DNA of 64,000 nucleotides from Aminivibrio pyruvatiphilus (GTDB lineage Bacteria > Synergistota > Synergistia > Synergistales > Aminobacteriaceae): positions 124,001 to 188,000 of the forward strand of contig NZ_SORI01000002.1 of NCBI RefSeq assembly GCF_004366815.1. Direction: 5' to 3'. Position numbers and translations under genes: made by a program. The notes beneath the pieces are model-generated. The model made no database searches. It saw only the letters and a program-made list of their open reading frames with translations, and was not told the origin of the DNA. Below are positions 51,269 to 60,300 of this stretch, piece by piece. Numbering within the stretch: position 1 is the stretch's first letter; every line of letters starts with the position of its first letter.

Positions 51269-53154
51269 GCCTTCTCCCCTCCCCTGTTCTCCTTCCTGAG
51301 ACCTATGGCTTTCACCGGACAGGTCTGGATGCAGGATCCGTCGCCGATGCACAGTTCCCGGCTCACGGTCACCGTTCCGTCCTCATCCCGCTGGAACGAC
51401 GGGCACCCGAAGGACTCCACGCACACGTGGAGCCGGTCGCACGTCTCCTGGTTCACTTCCACCGACTTCCGCACGTAGTCCGGACTCCGCTGCTGCTCCC
51501 GGGTGTATTTCAGCATGCAGGGGTGCCGGGCGATCACCACGGAAAACCCTTCCTCGGCCATGGCTTCCTTCACCATCTCGATAAGCTTGCCCTGGCTGTA
51601 GGCGTCCACCTCCCGGATGCTCTTCACCCCGAGCCCCTCGAGGACCCCCCGGACGGGAATGGTCTCCGACGGGCCGTTGGCGTTCCGCCCCGCGCCGGGG
51701 TGGTCCTGGTGGCCCGTCATTGCGGTGGTGCCGTTTTCCATGACGATGAGGGTCAGGTTGTGGTTGTTGAACACGGCATTCACCACTCCCGGAAGGCCCG
51801 CGTGGAAGAAGGTGGAGTCACCGATGAAGCTGACCACCTTCCGCGACCTGTTGAACAGGGAGAGCCCCGCCCCCGTCCCGGTGGAGTGCCCCATGGAGAG
51901 GAGCACCTCCCCCATTTCGTAGGGGGGCAGGAAGCCGAGGGTATGGCATCCGATGTCCGCCACGGTGATGTCCTCTTTGGCCAGGGCCTGCCGGATGGCA
52001 TGGAACGCCGACCGGTGGCCGCACCCCGGGCACATCTGGGGCGGCCTGGGGGCCAGGGACGGCTGCCTCTTGGCCCCCCTGAGGGGAACCATGTCGGGCC
52101 ATGTCTTGGCCAGCACTTCAGCCACCTTGTCGGGGGTGTACTCCCCGATCCGGTCGTCGTCGTCAGTCTTTCCTGTGATGGAAACCCTTATGCCCCTGTC
52201 GAAGGCCAGTGCCTTGATGTCCTTTTCCAGCACGTCGTCCAGTTCCTCGAGGACTTTCACCTGTCCGTGGGTGCGGAGAAACTCTTCCACGGCCTTTTCC
52301 GGCAGGGGGTACACGGCTCCCAGCTTCAGGATGTCAGGGGTCCGGTCCGAATCCTCCAGCACATCCAGGAGGGACCGGAACGGCAGCCCCGCGGTGATGA
52401 CGCCTCTCGAGGAATCCGTCCCCTTCCTGACCTCGCAGAAGGCGGGGGAATCCATCTCGCATCCCGCAAGGGAAAGCCGGGCCAGGGACCTGCGCTTCAT
52501 CTCCAGCGCAGAGGCCGTCAGGGGCACCATGGGGCCGCCCGAGGTGTCGAAACGGGATTCAGTACTGACGCTACCGCCCTTCCACGCCCCGAAGGCCACC
52601 TTTTCTTTTCCGTGGCATACGTGGGTGGTCATCCGGAGGATCACGGGCATCTTCTGCCGCCGGGACAGGGCCATGGCCTCGAGGTAGTACCGGTAGGCCT
52701 CCGACGGCGAGGACGGCTCCAGTACCGGGATGTAGGCCATCCGCGCGAAGTGCCGGTTGTCCTGCTCGTTCTGGGACGAGTTTGCCCCGGGGTCGTCGCC
52801 CAGGACGGCCACGAGCCCTCCCTCCAGTTCCAGGAGGGATAGCTGGACGAAGGAGTCGGCGGCCACGTTGAGCCCCACGCTCTTGAAGAAGACACAGGAG
52901 GGGTGCCCGTTGAGGGAGGCGCCGCAGGCCACCTCCGTAGCGACCTTTTCGTTGGTGGAGAACTGGAAATAGAATGGGCGCTTCTCCCCGGGAACGGAGA
53001 GAAGCGCCGATGCGATTTCAGGGGTGGGGGAACCGGGATACGACGTGACAACCTCCGTCCCCGACTCGATCATGGCCCGGGCCAGGGCCGTGTTTCCCAG
53101 GACGATCTCGGAAAAGGGATCCTGCCGCAGCAGCATTTCGCCGAGATTTTTCAT
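51265..53154 (-). CDS. iorA: Indolepyruvate:ferredoxin oxidoreductase, alpha subunit with atypical ferredoxin end
   Basis: 629-residue catalytic subunit. N-terminal pyrimidine-binding domain (VVTSYPGSPTPEIASALL, EKVATEVACGASL), C-terminal thiamine-diphosphate domain (CPGCGHRSAFHAIRQAL, GDSTFFHAGLPGVVNAVFNN). The ferredoxin tail is unusual: the first cluster motif reads C572-x2-Leu575-x2-C578...C584-P, the second C602-x2-Asp605-x2-C608-x3-C612-P, so the second cysteine of each is replaced. Typical IorA has full CxxCxxC motifs in both. The ATG follows AAAGGAGG, 16 bp after the UGA-containing gene, with which it is co-transcribed. Confidence 0.93.
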   Translation of the reverse strand: MKNLGEMLLRQDPFSEIVLGNTALARAMIESGTEVVTSYPGSPTPEIASALLSVPGEKRPFYFQFSTNEKVATEVACGASLNGHPSCVFFKSVGLNVAADSFVQLSLLELEGGLVAVLGDDPGANSSQNEQDNRHFARMAYIPVLEPSSPSEAYRYYLEAMALSRRQKMPVILRMTTHVCHGKEKVAFGAWKGGSVSTESRFDTSGGPMVPLTASALEMKRRSLARLSLAGCEMDSPAFCEVRKGTDSSRGVITAGLPFRSLLDVLEDSDRTPDILKLGAVYPLPEKAVEEFLRTHGQVKVLEELDDVLEKDIKALAFDRGIRVSITGKTDDDDRIGEYTPDKVAEVLAKTWPDMVPLRGAKRQPSLAPRPPQMCPGCGHRSAFHAIRQALAKEDITVADIGCHTLGFLPPYEMGEVLLSMGHSTGTGAGLSLFNRSRKVVSFIGDSTFFHAGLPGVVNAVFNNHNLTLIVMENGTTAMTGHQDHPGAGRNANGPSETIPVRGVLEGLGVKSIREVDAYSQGKLIEMVKEAMAEEGFSVVIARHPCMLKYTREQQRSPDYVRKSVEVNQETCDRLHVCVESFGCPSFQRDEDGTVTVSRELCIGDGSCIQTCPVKAIGLRKENRGGEKA

Positions 53155-53170
53155 TTTCCTGCCTCCTTTG

Positions 53171-53551
53171 TTATGGCTTCAGGGCGGTTCTGGAGATGAA
53201 AATGTCCCTACCCCGGAAAGTGAAGTGCTCCACCAGGATGGTGTTGTCCTTGAAGGCAATCCTGCTGTTGACGAGAATGGTCACCCTGCCGCTTTCATCG
53301 GTCACCGGCACAAAGTTCTCGGGGTTGAAGAAGGGCTTGCCGCTCTCAACGAGAGCGGAAAGGTCCTCCCCTCAGGTGTTTTTGTAGACGCCCCACTCGA
53401 GGTACAGCTCCGGCCCGATGGTCTGCAGTTTTTCAGCCACTCCCGGAGCCAGCTTCAGGACAGGACCTTCGGCGGCCGTTGCGGGCAGCGCCGAAAAAAC
53501 GAGCAGTACAGCCAGAACAGACAGAAACAGTGCTATTCTCCCTTTTCTCAT
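53171..53551 (-). CDS. Secreted protein with in-frame UGA: candidate selenoprotein (or nonsense-mutated gene)
   Basis: ATG at 53551 follows AGGAGG with a 7-nt gap. Residues 1-27 form a signal peptide (FLSVLAVLLVFSALPATAA). Codon 60 is TGA (53374-53372), after GPELYLEWGVYKNT. The same frame then runs 66 more codons to TAA at 53171: GEDLSALVESGKPFFNPENF, TILVNSRIAFKDNTILVEH and RGRDIFISRTALKP, with the composition of a beta-rich protein. A perfect hairpin begins 13 nt after the TGA. Total 126 residues if decoded. The gene sits 16 bp before iorA in the same operon. No cysteine is present anywhere and no family is recognised. If not selenocysteine, a CGA-to-TGA or TGG-to-TGA mutation explains it. 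Confidence 0.55.
53340..53358 (-). promoter_or_regulatory. SECIS-like hairpin downstream of the in-frame UGA
   Basis: On the minus strand CCGCTCTC-GTT-GAGAGCGG, an 8-bp perfect stem with a GUU loop, begins 13 nt after the TGA at 53374-53372 and lies inside the continuing frame. Known bacterial SECIS elements are short hairpins about this far downstream of UGA with a G/U in the loop. It is not a terminator because no T-run follows. Confidence 0.45.
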
Positions 53552-53571
53552 GGTCATACCTCCTCAAGGTA

Positions 53572-53599
53572 TCATGGTTATGCCTGCATTGTACCATGA
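53572..53599. promoter_or_regulatory. Inverted repeat over the -10 region of the UGA-gene/iorAB operon
   Basis: TCATGGT (53572-53578) and ACCATGA (53593-53599) are 7-bp perfect arms with a 14-bp spacer. On the minus strand the spacer edge includes TGGTACAAT, an extended -10-like element, 20-50 bp before the start codon. It may be an operator. Confidence 0.4.
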
Positions 53600-53670
53600 C
53601 GGGAAGAACCCGCATTCAGTCCTTCGGCGGATAGGAAACCAGCCGGCCCTGCCTTCCGACAGGCCCCAAA

Positions 53671-53696
53671 AAGCCGCATCCCTTGGGATGCGGCTT
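53671..53696 (-). terminator. Terminator of the toxin-antitoxin operon
   Basis: AAGCCGCATCCC / GGGATGCGGCTT, 12-bp perfect stem, followed on the minus strand by TTTGGGG, 17 bp after the toxin stop. Confidence 0.8.
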
Positions 53697-53713
53697 CTCC
53701 GTCATTAATCCCG

Positions 53714-53980
53714 CTATTCGTAATGACTCCAGGCGCTGACCACCTTGACCGCCCGGTCTTCCTCAAGTATCTGATAGACCACCCGATGCTGCCGGTTAAT
53801 CCTCTTCGAGTAGGCCCCCTTAAACTCTCCCACCAGTTTCTCCCTGGGAGGCGCGTATGGATTCTCCCGGAGGGCACGCTCGATGGACCGGATCTTTTCG
53901 CCCCAGCCCCGTTCGATGACCCTCTCTCTGTCCTTCAGGGCCTCCTTCGTGTAGAACACCCGCCACAGCCCGTCATGCAT
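53714..53980 (-). CDS. yoeB: YoeB/Txe-family mRNA interferase toxin
   Basis: 88-residue RelE-superfamily toxin of the YoeB type. The C-terminal NPYAPPREKLVGEFKGAYSK and RINRQHRVVYQILEE segments and the terminal WSHYE (conserved His-Tyr) are diagnostic. YoeB cleaves mRNA at the ribosomal A site. The ATG overlaps the antitoxin end by 8 bp, the standard antitoxin-toxin coupling. Confidence 0.92.
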   Translation of the reverse strand: MHDGLWRVFYTKEALKDRERVIERGWGEKIRSIERALRENPYAPPREKLVGEFKGAYSKRINRQHRVVYQILEEDRAVKVVSAWSHYE

Positions 53981-54215
53981 CTTCGTCTATTTCGACACAC
54001 TCGGACAGGGGAGCGGCCATGCCTGAGAGAATTTTATCCCGCATTCCGGGTACCGCCGCAAGAGCAAGGGTCTCCTGGATGTCCCGGTAGTCGTCCTCCG
54101 ACAGGACCACCACGTTGCCCCGCTTTCCGGTGATGTAGACCGGTTCTTCCGTCTCCGTGACGTGGTCTATCAGCCTGTACAGATTTGCCCGCGCCTTGCT
54201 CGCCGTGATGATCAC
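53973..54215 (-). CDS. yefM: YefM/Phd-family antitoxin
   Basis: 80-residue antitoxin. N-terminal DNA-binding part VIITASKARANLYRLIDHVT and EPVYITGKRGNVVVLSEDDY are typical YefM sequences; the C-terminal half wraps the toxin. GTG at 54215 follows GGGAGGTG. It is expected to repress its own promoter, whose spacer carries repeated GTAC motifs. Confidence 0.92.
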   Translation of the reverse strand: MIITASKARANLYRLIDHVTETEEPVYITGKRGNVVVLSEDDYRDIQETLALAAVPGMRDKILSGMAAPLSECVEIDEDA

Positions 54216-54238
54216 GACATCACCTCCCTGACGCATTT

Positions 54239-54275
54239 ATCATAGTACGTCATCTCGTACGAGTCAAGTGCGTAC
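54239..54275 (-). promoter_or_regulatory. Promoter/operator of yefM-yoeB
   Basis: On the minus strand TTGACT (54267-54262), 17-bp spacer and TATGAT (54244-54239). GTAC occurs at 54245-54248, 54257-54260 and 54272-54275, two in the spacer and one upstream of the -35. YefM operators are built from TGTACA-type palindromes, so these are likely contacts for autorepression. Confidence 0.65.
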
Positions 54276-54444
54276 TCTCTCCATTCCTCTCCTTGGGCGC
54301 AGGGATAATCCGTTCTCCCGGATTTCTGATGATCCCCCGTTGGTGCGGCTCCGCCGGCGATTGGGCAGTCCCTCCTCCGAAGCCGTACACCGGTCGAAAT
54401 GTGCTACACTTCTTCCGTATAGTGAGGAGGCGATCGCCCTGCTG

Positions 54445-57351
54445 ATGCACACCTACCGCAATCCTGCGGACATTTCCGGTCTTCTGGCCGACCGGACCGG
54501 TGATCCCGGACGGGTGTTCCTGGTACCGTCAAACCGCGACAGACCCCTTCTCCTGGACATGCTTTCCGCCGAAGGGGATTCCGATCCGGAGGGACAATTC
54601 GGGAGCAGGGTCCGGGAACGGAACGTCTGGATCTGGGATGACCTCTACCGGGCCCTTCTGGAGGCGGGTGCGGAAGAGAAGCCCCGGGCTCAGATCGACC
54701 CGCCGGACCACTGGCTGCTTCTGAGGAGCATCATTAGCTCATTGCGGGAGCGGTTCGCCGAATCTCTGCCGCCGGGAGTCTTTTCGGAAGGGTTCCTCGA
54801 CCTTGCCGGAGGGGCGGTCCGGGAGCTTCTGCGGGAGGACGTGCCCCCGGAGACCCTGGCCGGTTCGCTGGGGTGCGCGGGGTGTCCTCAGGACGGGGGG
54901 TGCATCCGGCTGGACGACGAGTCGGGAATCCTCTGCAGGATCTACCGGGACTACACGGCCCTCCTGGAAGAGCGGAACCTCGCGGACAGCGCCCACATCC
55001 CCTCCCTCGGGCGGGACCTTCTTGCGGAGTCCGAAACGGCCCGGGAGCGGGCGAAAGCCTTCCGGATCACCGCCGTGGGGTTCCTGAGCTTCGCCTCGGG
55101 ACAGCTCCGTTTTCTGCGGCAGCTCCTTGAGGCCGGGGCGGAGATGGAGTTCTTCGTCCCCGGGTGCGGCCCGGGCGATTTTTACACGGCGACGGACCAG
55201 TTCCCCGAGGCGTCGGTGACGCCGGTTGAGGGAAGCGGCCCGGCCCTTTCCTTCTCCATGGCGGGAGGAGACCTCCGCCTTGCCTCGGACACCCTCGCCA
55301 GGGAGCTTCTTCTCTGGTCCGCGGGCGAGGGGAAGATCGCGGAATCCACGGGACTTCCCTTTCCGGGGTGGTCCGCCATCGGCGTCTGCGGCGACGGGGA
55401 GGATACGGCCTCCGCCGCGGAGAGTTTCACCCGGTACGGGCTGCCCTTCTCCCTGAAGGACGGGGTGCTTGTATCGGAGACGATCCTCTGGAAAAGCGCC
55501 CTCCGGGCACTGGACCTGGCCTCCGAGGGGTGGCCTGCGGGGGAGACGGCGGATTTCCTTTCCGGCCTTCTCTTCTCGCCCTTCGGCTTTCCCCGGGAGG
55601 ACTTCGCCGCATCCCTTCCCTGCGGCAGGAAGGGATGGCTGGGCTTCCTCGGGGAAGCGGCGAAAAAAACGCTGTCCCGGAACGCTCCGCTGCACGCCTT
55701 CCGGAGGGCTCTGGCCTTCACAGACGCCGTAACCGCAGGAGGCCGTCCCGAGGAGCTGCTTTCGGCCCTGGGAAAACTGGCTCCCGACAGGGAGGAGATG
55801 AAGGGGCTCATCGCGGGAGCCCGGGAGTTTCCCTCCCTGGACGGAATGCTTCGGACGGTGAATGTGGCCGTGCTGGAGGCCGGGGAAAAGGAGCGGGCGC
55901 TCCGCGACCTGGCCCGGGACCTCGGGGATTCTGGCAGGGCGGTCCTTCGGGGCGGGGAGGCCGCGGCCTTCCTGGCCCGGTGGGCGGAGACCGCCTCCAC
56001 GAGGACTTCGCCGCCGGTCTCCCCCGCCATGGCGGTTTACCAGGGAACGCCGCCGGTGCTGACTTCGGCGGCGGTGTGGGTCTTCCTCGGCGCCACGGCC
56101 TCCCGCTGGCCGGGCCAGGTGCGGGAATCCCCGCTGCTGAACGACGACCGGAAGGGCATCCTCCACGACAGCCTCGGCCTGGGGCGGAGCCATCTCCCCC
56201 TGGTGCCGGAGAAGCGGAAGCAGCGGGAAGCCCTCTTCCGGAGACTTGCCGCCTGCGCACGGGAACTGTGTCTTTTCGTCCGCCCCCTGGCCGACGGCGG
56301 AGGGCGGCCTCTGCCGCCGTCCCCCTTCGTGACTGAGGCGGAGGCCGGACCGTCCCCCTGGCTTATCCCGGCGGAAACTTCCTATGAACGGTCCCTGGGG
56401 GATCTTCTCCCCCCCGCAGCCGGAGAAACGGCGTGTGTCAGAGGCGTGGAGATTCCTGCCGAATGCAGCCCCCGAAAGGGCCTTTCCCGGGGGGATCCCC
56501 GTTTCCTATCCCTCCCCCTGCCCGAGAAGGTCTTCCACCTGAGCGGCCTGGACGACTACGCCGCCTGCCCCTTCCTGTACTACTGCCGGAGGATGGGCCT
56601 CGAGCCTGCAGGTGAGGAGCTGTTCCGCCGCGACCTGGCGGGGAACGGGTTCCACCGGCTCTGGGAGCTGGCGTGGAAGGAGCGCCTTTCCTCCGGAGGA
56701 AGCCTGGAGGAGCTGGCGGACCGCTTCTTCGACGCCGCCTACGGGGAATGTTACCCCGGGCTGCTCTCGGACCAGCGGCTCTTCCGCCACAGGACTGACC
56801 AGCGGGAGAAGAACCGACGCCTCGGGGCGCTTCAGGACGCCTTGGAGACGAGCGGCCTCGGGGAGGCCCGGAGAGAACAGCGGCGGGAATTCCCTCTGCC
56901 TGAGCTGGAGATCGGGGGGACGGTCTTCCGGGGACGGTGCGACCGGATGGATATCCTCGGCGACGGCTCCGCCCTCCTCTTTGACTACAAGAGCGGCAGG
57001 GCAACGAAATACACAAAAAGCCTCCAGCTCGCCGCCTACAGCATCGCCCTCCGGGAGGGCCCGGAACGGCGGAGTGCCTCCGCGGCGGTCTTCCTCGGCC
57101 TGAGCGACGGCTCGGCGGCAGGCGCCGGACATGACGGCGCGCCCCTCTGGCTGGACACCGGAAAAACGTCTCTCGCGGACCTGGAGTCCCAGGCAGCGGA
57201 TGCCATGAACCGGGCGGCTAAGTCACTCGCTTCGGGGGACTTTCCGCCGGAGTACGATTCGGACCGATGCAGATACTGCTCTTTCTCCTCCCTCTGCAGG
57301 CGCAGGGATTTCCGGGCGGAGGAAGAGGATAACGGGGAAGGGGAGGAATAG
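54445..57351 (+). CDS. addB: AddB-like PD-(D/E)XK nuclease subunit of a double-strand-break repair complex
   Basis: 968 residues. The N-terminal two-thirds resemble an inactivated helicase without a Walker A motif (VFLVPSNRDRPLLLDML). The C-terminal nuclease domain has GRCDRMDIL and LLFDYKSGRA, and the Fe-S staple: C708 (DDYAACPFLYYC) plus C942-x2-C945-x5-C951 (CRYCSFSSLC), the same spacing as AddB of Bacillus. With AddA it resects double-strand ends. The ATG at 54445 is the first in-frame start near AGGAGG (14 nt); the frame stays open upstream but without coding character. Three bases separate it from addA. Confidence 0.88.
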   Translation: MHTYRNPADISGLLADRTGDPGRVFLVPSNRDRPLLLDMLSAEGDSDPEGQFGSRVRERNVWIWDDLYRALLEAGAEEKPRAQIDPPDHWLLLRSIISSLRERFAESLPPGVFSEGFLDLAGGAVRELLREDVPPETLAGSLGCAGCPQDGGCIRLDDESGILCRIYRDYTALLEERNLADSAHIPSLGRDLLAESETARERAKAFRITAVGFLSFASGQLRFLRQLLEAGAEMEFFVPGCGPGDFYTATDQFPEASVTPVEGSGPALSFSMAGGDLRLASDTLARELLLWSAGEGKIAESTGLPFPGWSAIGVCGDGEDTASAAESFTRYGLPFSLKDGVLVSETILWKSALRALDLASEGWPAGETADFLSGLLFSPFGFPREDFAASLPCGRKGWLGFLGEAAKKTLSRNAPLHAFRRALAFTDAVTAGGRPEELLSALGKLAPDREEMKGLIAGAREFPSLDGMLRTVNVAVLEAGEKERALRDLARDLGDSGRAVLRGGEAAAFLARWAETASTRTSPPVSPAMAVYQGTPPVLTSAAVWVFLGATASRWPGQVRESPLLNDDRKGILHDSLGLGRSHLPLVPEKRKQREALFRRLAACARELCLFVRPLADGGGRPLPPSPFVTEAEAGPSPWLIPAETSYERSLGDLLPPAAGETACVRGVEIPAECSPRKGLSRGDPRFLSLPLPEKVFHLSGLDDYAACPFLYYCRRMGLEPAGEELFRRDLAGNGFHRLWELAWKERLSSGGSLEELADRFFDAAYGECYPGLLSDQRLFRHRTDQREKNRRLGALQDALETSGLGEARREQRREFPLPELEIGGTVFRGRCDRMDILGDGSALLFDYKSGRATKYTKSLQLAAYSIALREGPERRSASAAVFLGLSDGSAAGAGHDGAPLWLDTGKTSLADLESQAADAMNRAAKSLASGDFPPEYDSDRCRYCSFSSLCRRRDFRAEEEDNGEGEE

Positions 57352-57354
57352 GCC

Positions 57355-60300
57355 ATGGCGGACGGCAACCTGATGACCGGACGGCTCAGGGACAGCATCG
57401 GGTTGGAAAGGAGCCTTCTCCCTGCCCAGGAGGAGGCGGTGTTCTCCGATACCCCCCTCACCCTGGTAGGGGCCGGGGCCGGTACGGGAAAGACTCATAC
57501 CCTCTCGTGGCGCTTTCTCCGTGCCCTTCTCCGGGACGGGATGCGGCCCCGGGACATCCTGACCCTGACCTTCACCGAGAAGGCCGCCCGGGAAATGGCG
57601 GACCGCATTGCGGACCGTTTCAAGAGGATGAGGGACACCCTCGATCCTGACGGGAGACTGCTGGCGGGGGCGGCGGAAGAGCTGTCCGAGGCTCCCGTCT
57701 CCACAATCCACTCCTTCGCGCTGAATATCCTGAGAGAGGAGGCCCTCTTCCTTCCTTCGGGCCTCTCAGCCCGCCCCATCTCCCCTCCCGAGGAGAGGCA
57801 GTTCACCGGCCGGGCTGCGGCTGCCCTGGACGCCCTCGACCTCCAGTGGTTCCGGAATGCCCTCCCAGGGGAACGGTCACCCGAGGAATTCCTCGGAGAA
57901 AGCATGGAGGACCTCCCCCATGTGCTGAACACCTATTCCCCGGACACGACGGCGGGGTTCGCCTTCTCCCTGGCGAATATCCTGGAAAGCCGGGGGCTGG
58001 ACCCCGAGGAGCTGCTCGCGGCGGCGGCTGACCGGGACTACTTCGCCCCCGTCACCGGACGGCTGAAGGCCGTGTGCCTTCCCCAGGCGAGGGAAGCGGC
58101 GGAAATCTGGCTGGGCACGGTTCTCCCGGGGCTGCCCGCAGAACTGCCCGGAGGAGGAGCCTACAAAGAGAAGCTCGCCGCGTTCCGGAACCGATGGAGG
58201 GGCACGTCTCCCGAAGCCCTTGACGCGGAGGGGGCTCTTTCCTTCGCGGCGGAGCTGTACGGGTGCCTTCTGAAGAGCCTCACAGGGGCGACGGGAAGCG
58301 CGGCGAAGGAAGCGGCGGACCTGGCGGGCTGCCGGTCCCTGAAAGAGCACAGGGAGCGTTTCGCCTTCCTGTGGAAGGGGCTGGCTTTCCTCGGCACGGG
58401 GGAGGAACGCCTTCATTTCCGCCTCCGGAACATCCTGCTCAGGCTGACGGCCCTGCTGTGGTGCTGCTGCCGGGAGTTCCGCCGCAGGCGGGGACTCCTC
58501 TCCTTCGACGACATGATCCGCCTCGCCGCCGAAGCGGCGGCGCCGGGGGAAGAAGGGCGGCAGGTGCGCACCTACCGGGAGATCCTGGTGGACGAATTCC
58601 AGGACACCAACCCCCTCCAGGACGCCCTCATCCGGTCCGTGGCGGGCAGGGAAGGCAGGATGTTCCTGGTGGGGGACCTGAAACAGTCCATCTACCGCTT
58701 CCGCCACGCCGACCCCACCCTCTTCGGCAGCCTGATTCTGCGCCAGGGGGAAGGAGACAGGTACATCCCCCTCCAGGCGAGCTTCCGCACCCGGTCCTCC
58801 CTGCTGGAAAGGATCAACGGGATCTTCGGCCATGTCTGGCGGAACGGCCTTTCCTCCTCCCTGCCCCAGGAATACGAGCCTCTGGTCTTTCCCGGCGGTC
58901 CGGATCAGGCAAAGCTGCGGGAGGACACCGCCCTTCCCCCCCTGGACACGGTCATCCGGTACGCCCGGCCCCTGGAGAACGGCGAAGGAAGGAAGAAGAC
59001 GGAATCCACGGGCGAGGTGCGGGTGAGGGTGGCCCGGGGCCTCGCCGAGAAGCTGGCGGCTTTTCGCGGGATGGACGTGTGGGACAAGAAAGAAGGGCGC
59101 ATGCGGCCCGCCCGGTGGAAGGACATGGCTGTCCTCGTCCCGGCCCGGACGTCCTTTCCCGCCCTCGAGATGGTGTTCCGGTCCGAGGCGGGCATCCCGG
59201 CGGCCTTCGAGAAGGGAAAGGAATACTTCAACCGCGGGGAGATCGAAGACCTTGCCGCCGCCATCCGGACCATCGCCTTTCCGGAGGACCGGGGGGCCCT
59301 GCCGGCCTTTCTCTGCACCCCCTTCTCCGGGCTCTCCCTGGAGGAGGCCTACGCCCTCCTCCCCTGCGGGGAAGACTTCCCGGCGCGGCATCCCGGGGCG
59401 GCGGCCCGGCTGGATGCTCTCCGGGCGGAGGCGAGATACAGCGGGCTGTTTGCAGCCCTCTGCTCCCTTCTCCGGGACCAGTCGTACCTTCGCACCTATC
59501 CGGCGTGGAACCGCCGGAACGTCCTGGCCAACCTCCGGCAGGCCCTGGACATGGTGCGGGAGTACGAGGCCGTCTTCGGACCGGACCCGGCCGGGTGTGC
59601 CGGCTATTTCGCCTCCCTCCGGTCCGGGCAGGGGACCGTGACGGAGACGTCCCCCCTGGGGGACGAGGAGGACGTGGTGCGGGTGATGACCGTCCACAGC
59701 GCCAAGGGACTGGAGTTTCCCATCGTGGCCGTGGCGGACCTGAACAAGGCTCCCGGGGGAAGGGGGGGAAAGGGTGAATCCCTGGTCGCGTCCCCCCTGC
59801 TGGGGGCGGGTGCGTCTTCTTACCCTAGAGAATGGGCGGACGGCGGAGAGGAAATCGAATCCGCCACGGGAAAGCTGGCATCCTTCCTCGAGAAGACGGA
59901 AGTGGAGGAAGAATGGCAGCGCCTCTTCTACGTGGCCTGTACCCGGGCCATGGACTGCCTGATCCTCTGCTCGCCCTGCGGGCTGGACAAGGACGGCTCC
60001 CCCTCCCCGAAAGAGGGGTCGTGGCTCTCCCTGGCCGGCGAAGAGTTCCTCCCCGTTCCCGCCGCCGCCGAAGACGATCCCCGGAATAGCCGTGGAAAGA
60101 CGGAGGCCACATCCGGCGAGATTCAGCCCGTTCGGTGGATCCTCTCGCCCCCCCTTGCGGACCTGCGGTACGAACGGCTCAGCGCCACCTCCTACGCCCT
60201 GTTCTCGTGGTGCCCCGCGGCATGGCGAATGAAATTCCGCCAGGGCCTCGAACTCGCCTGGGAGCTTCCTTCCTCGGAGGAGTTCGGCGGGGCCGACCTC

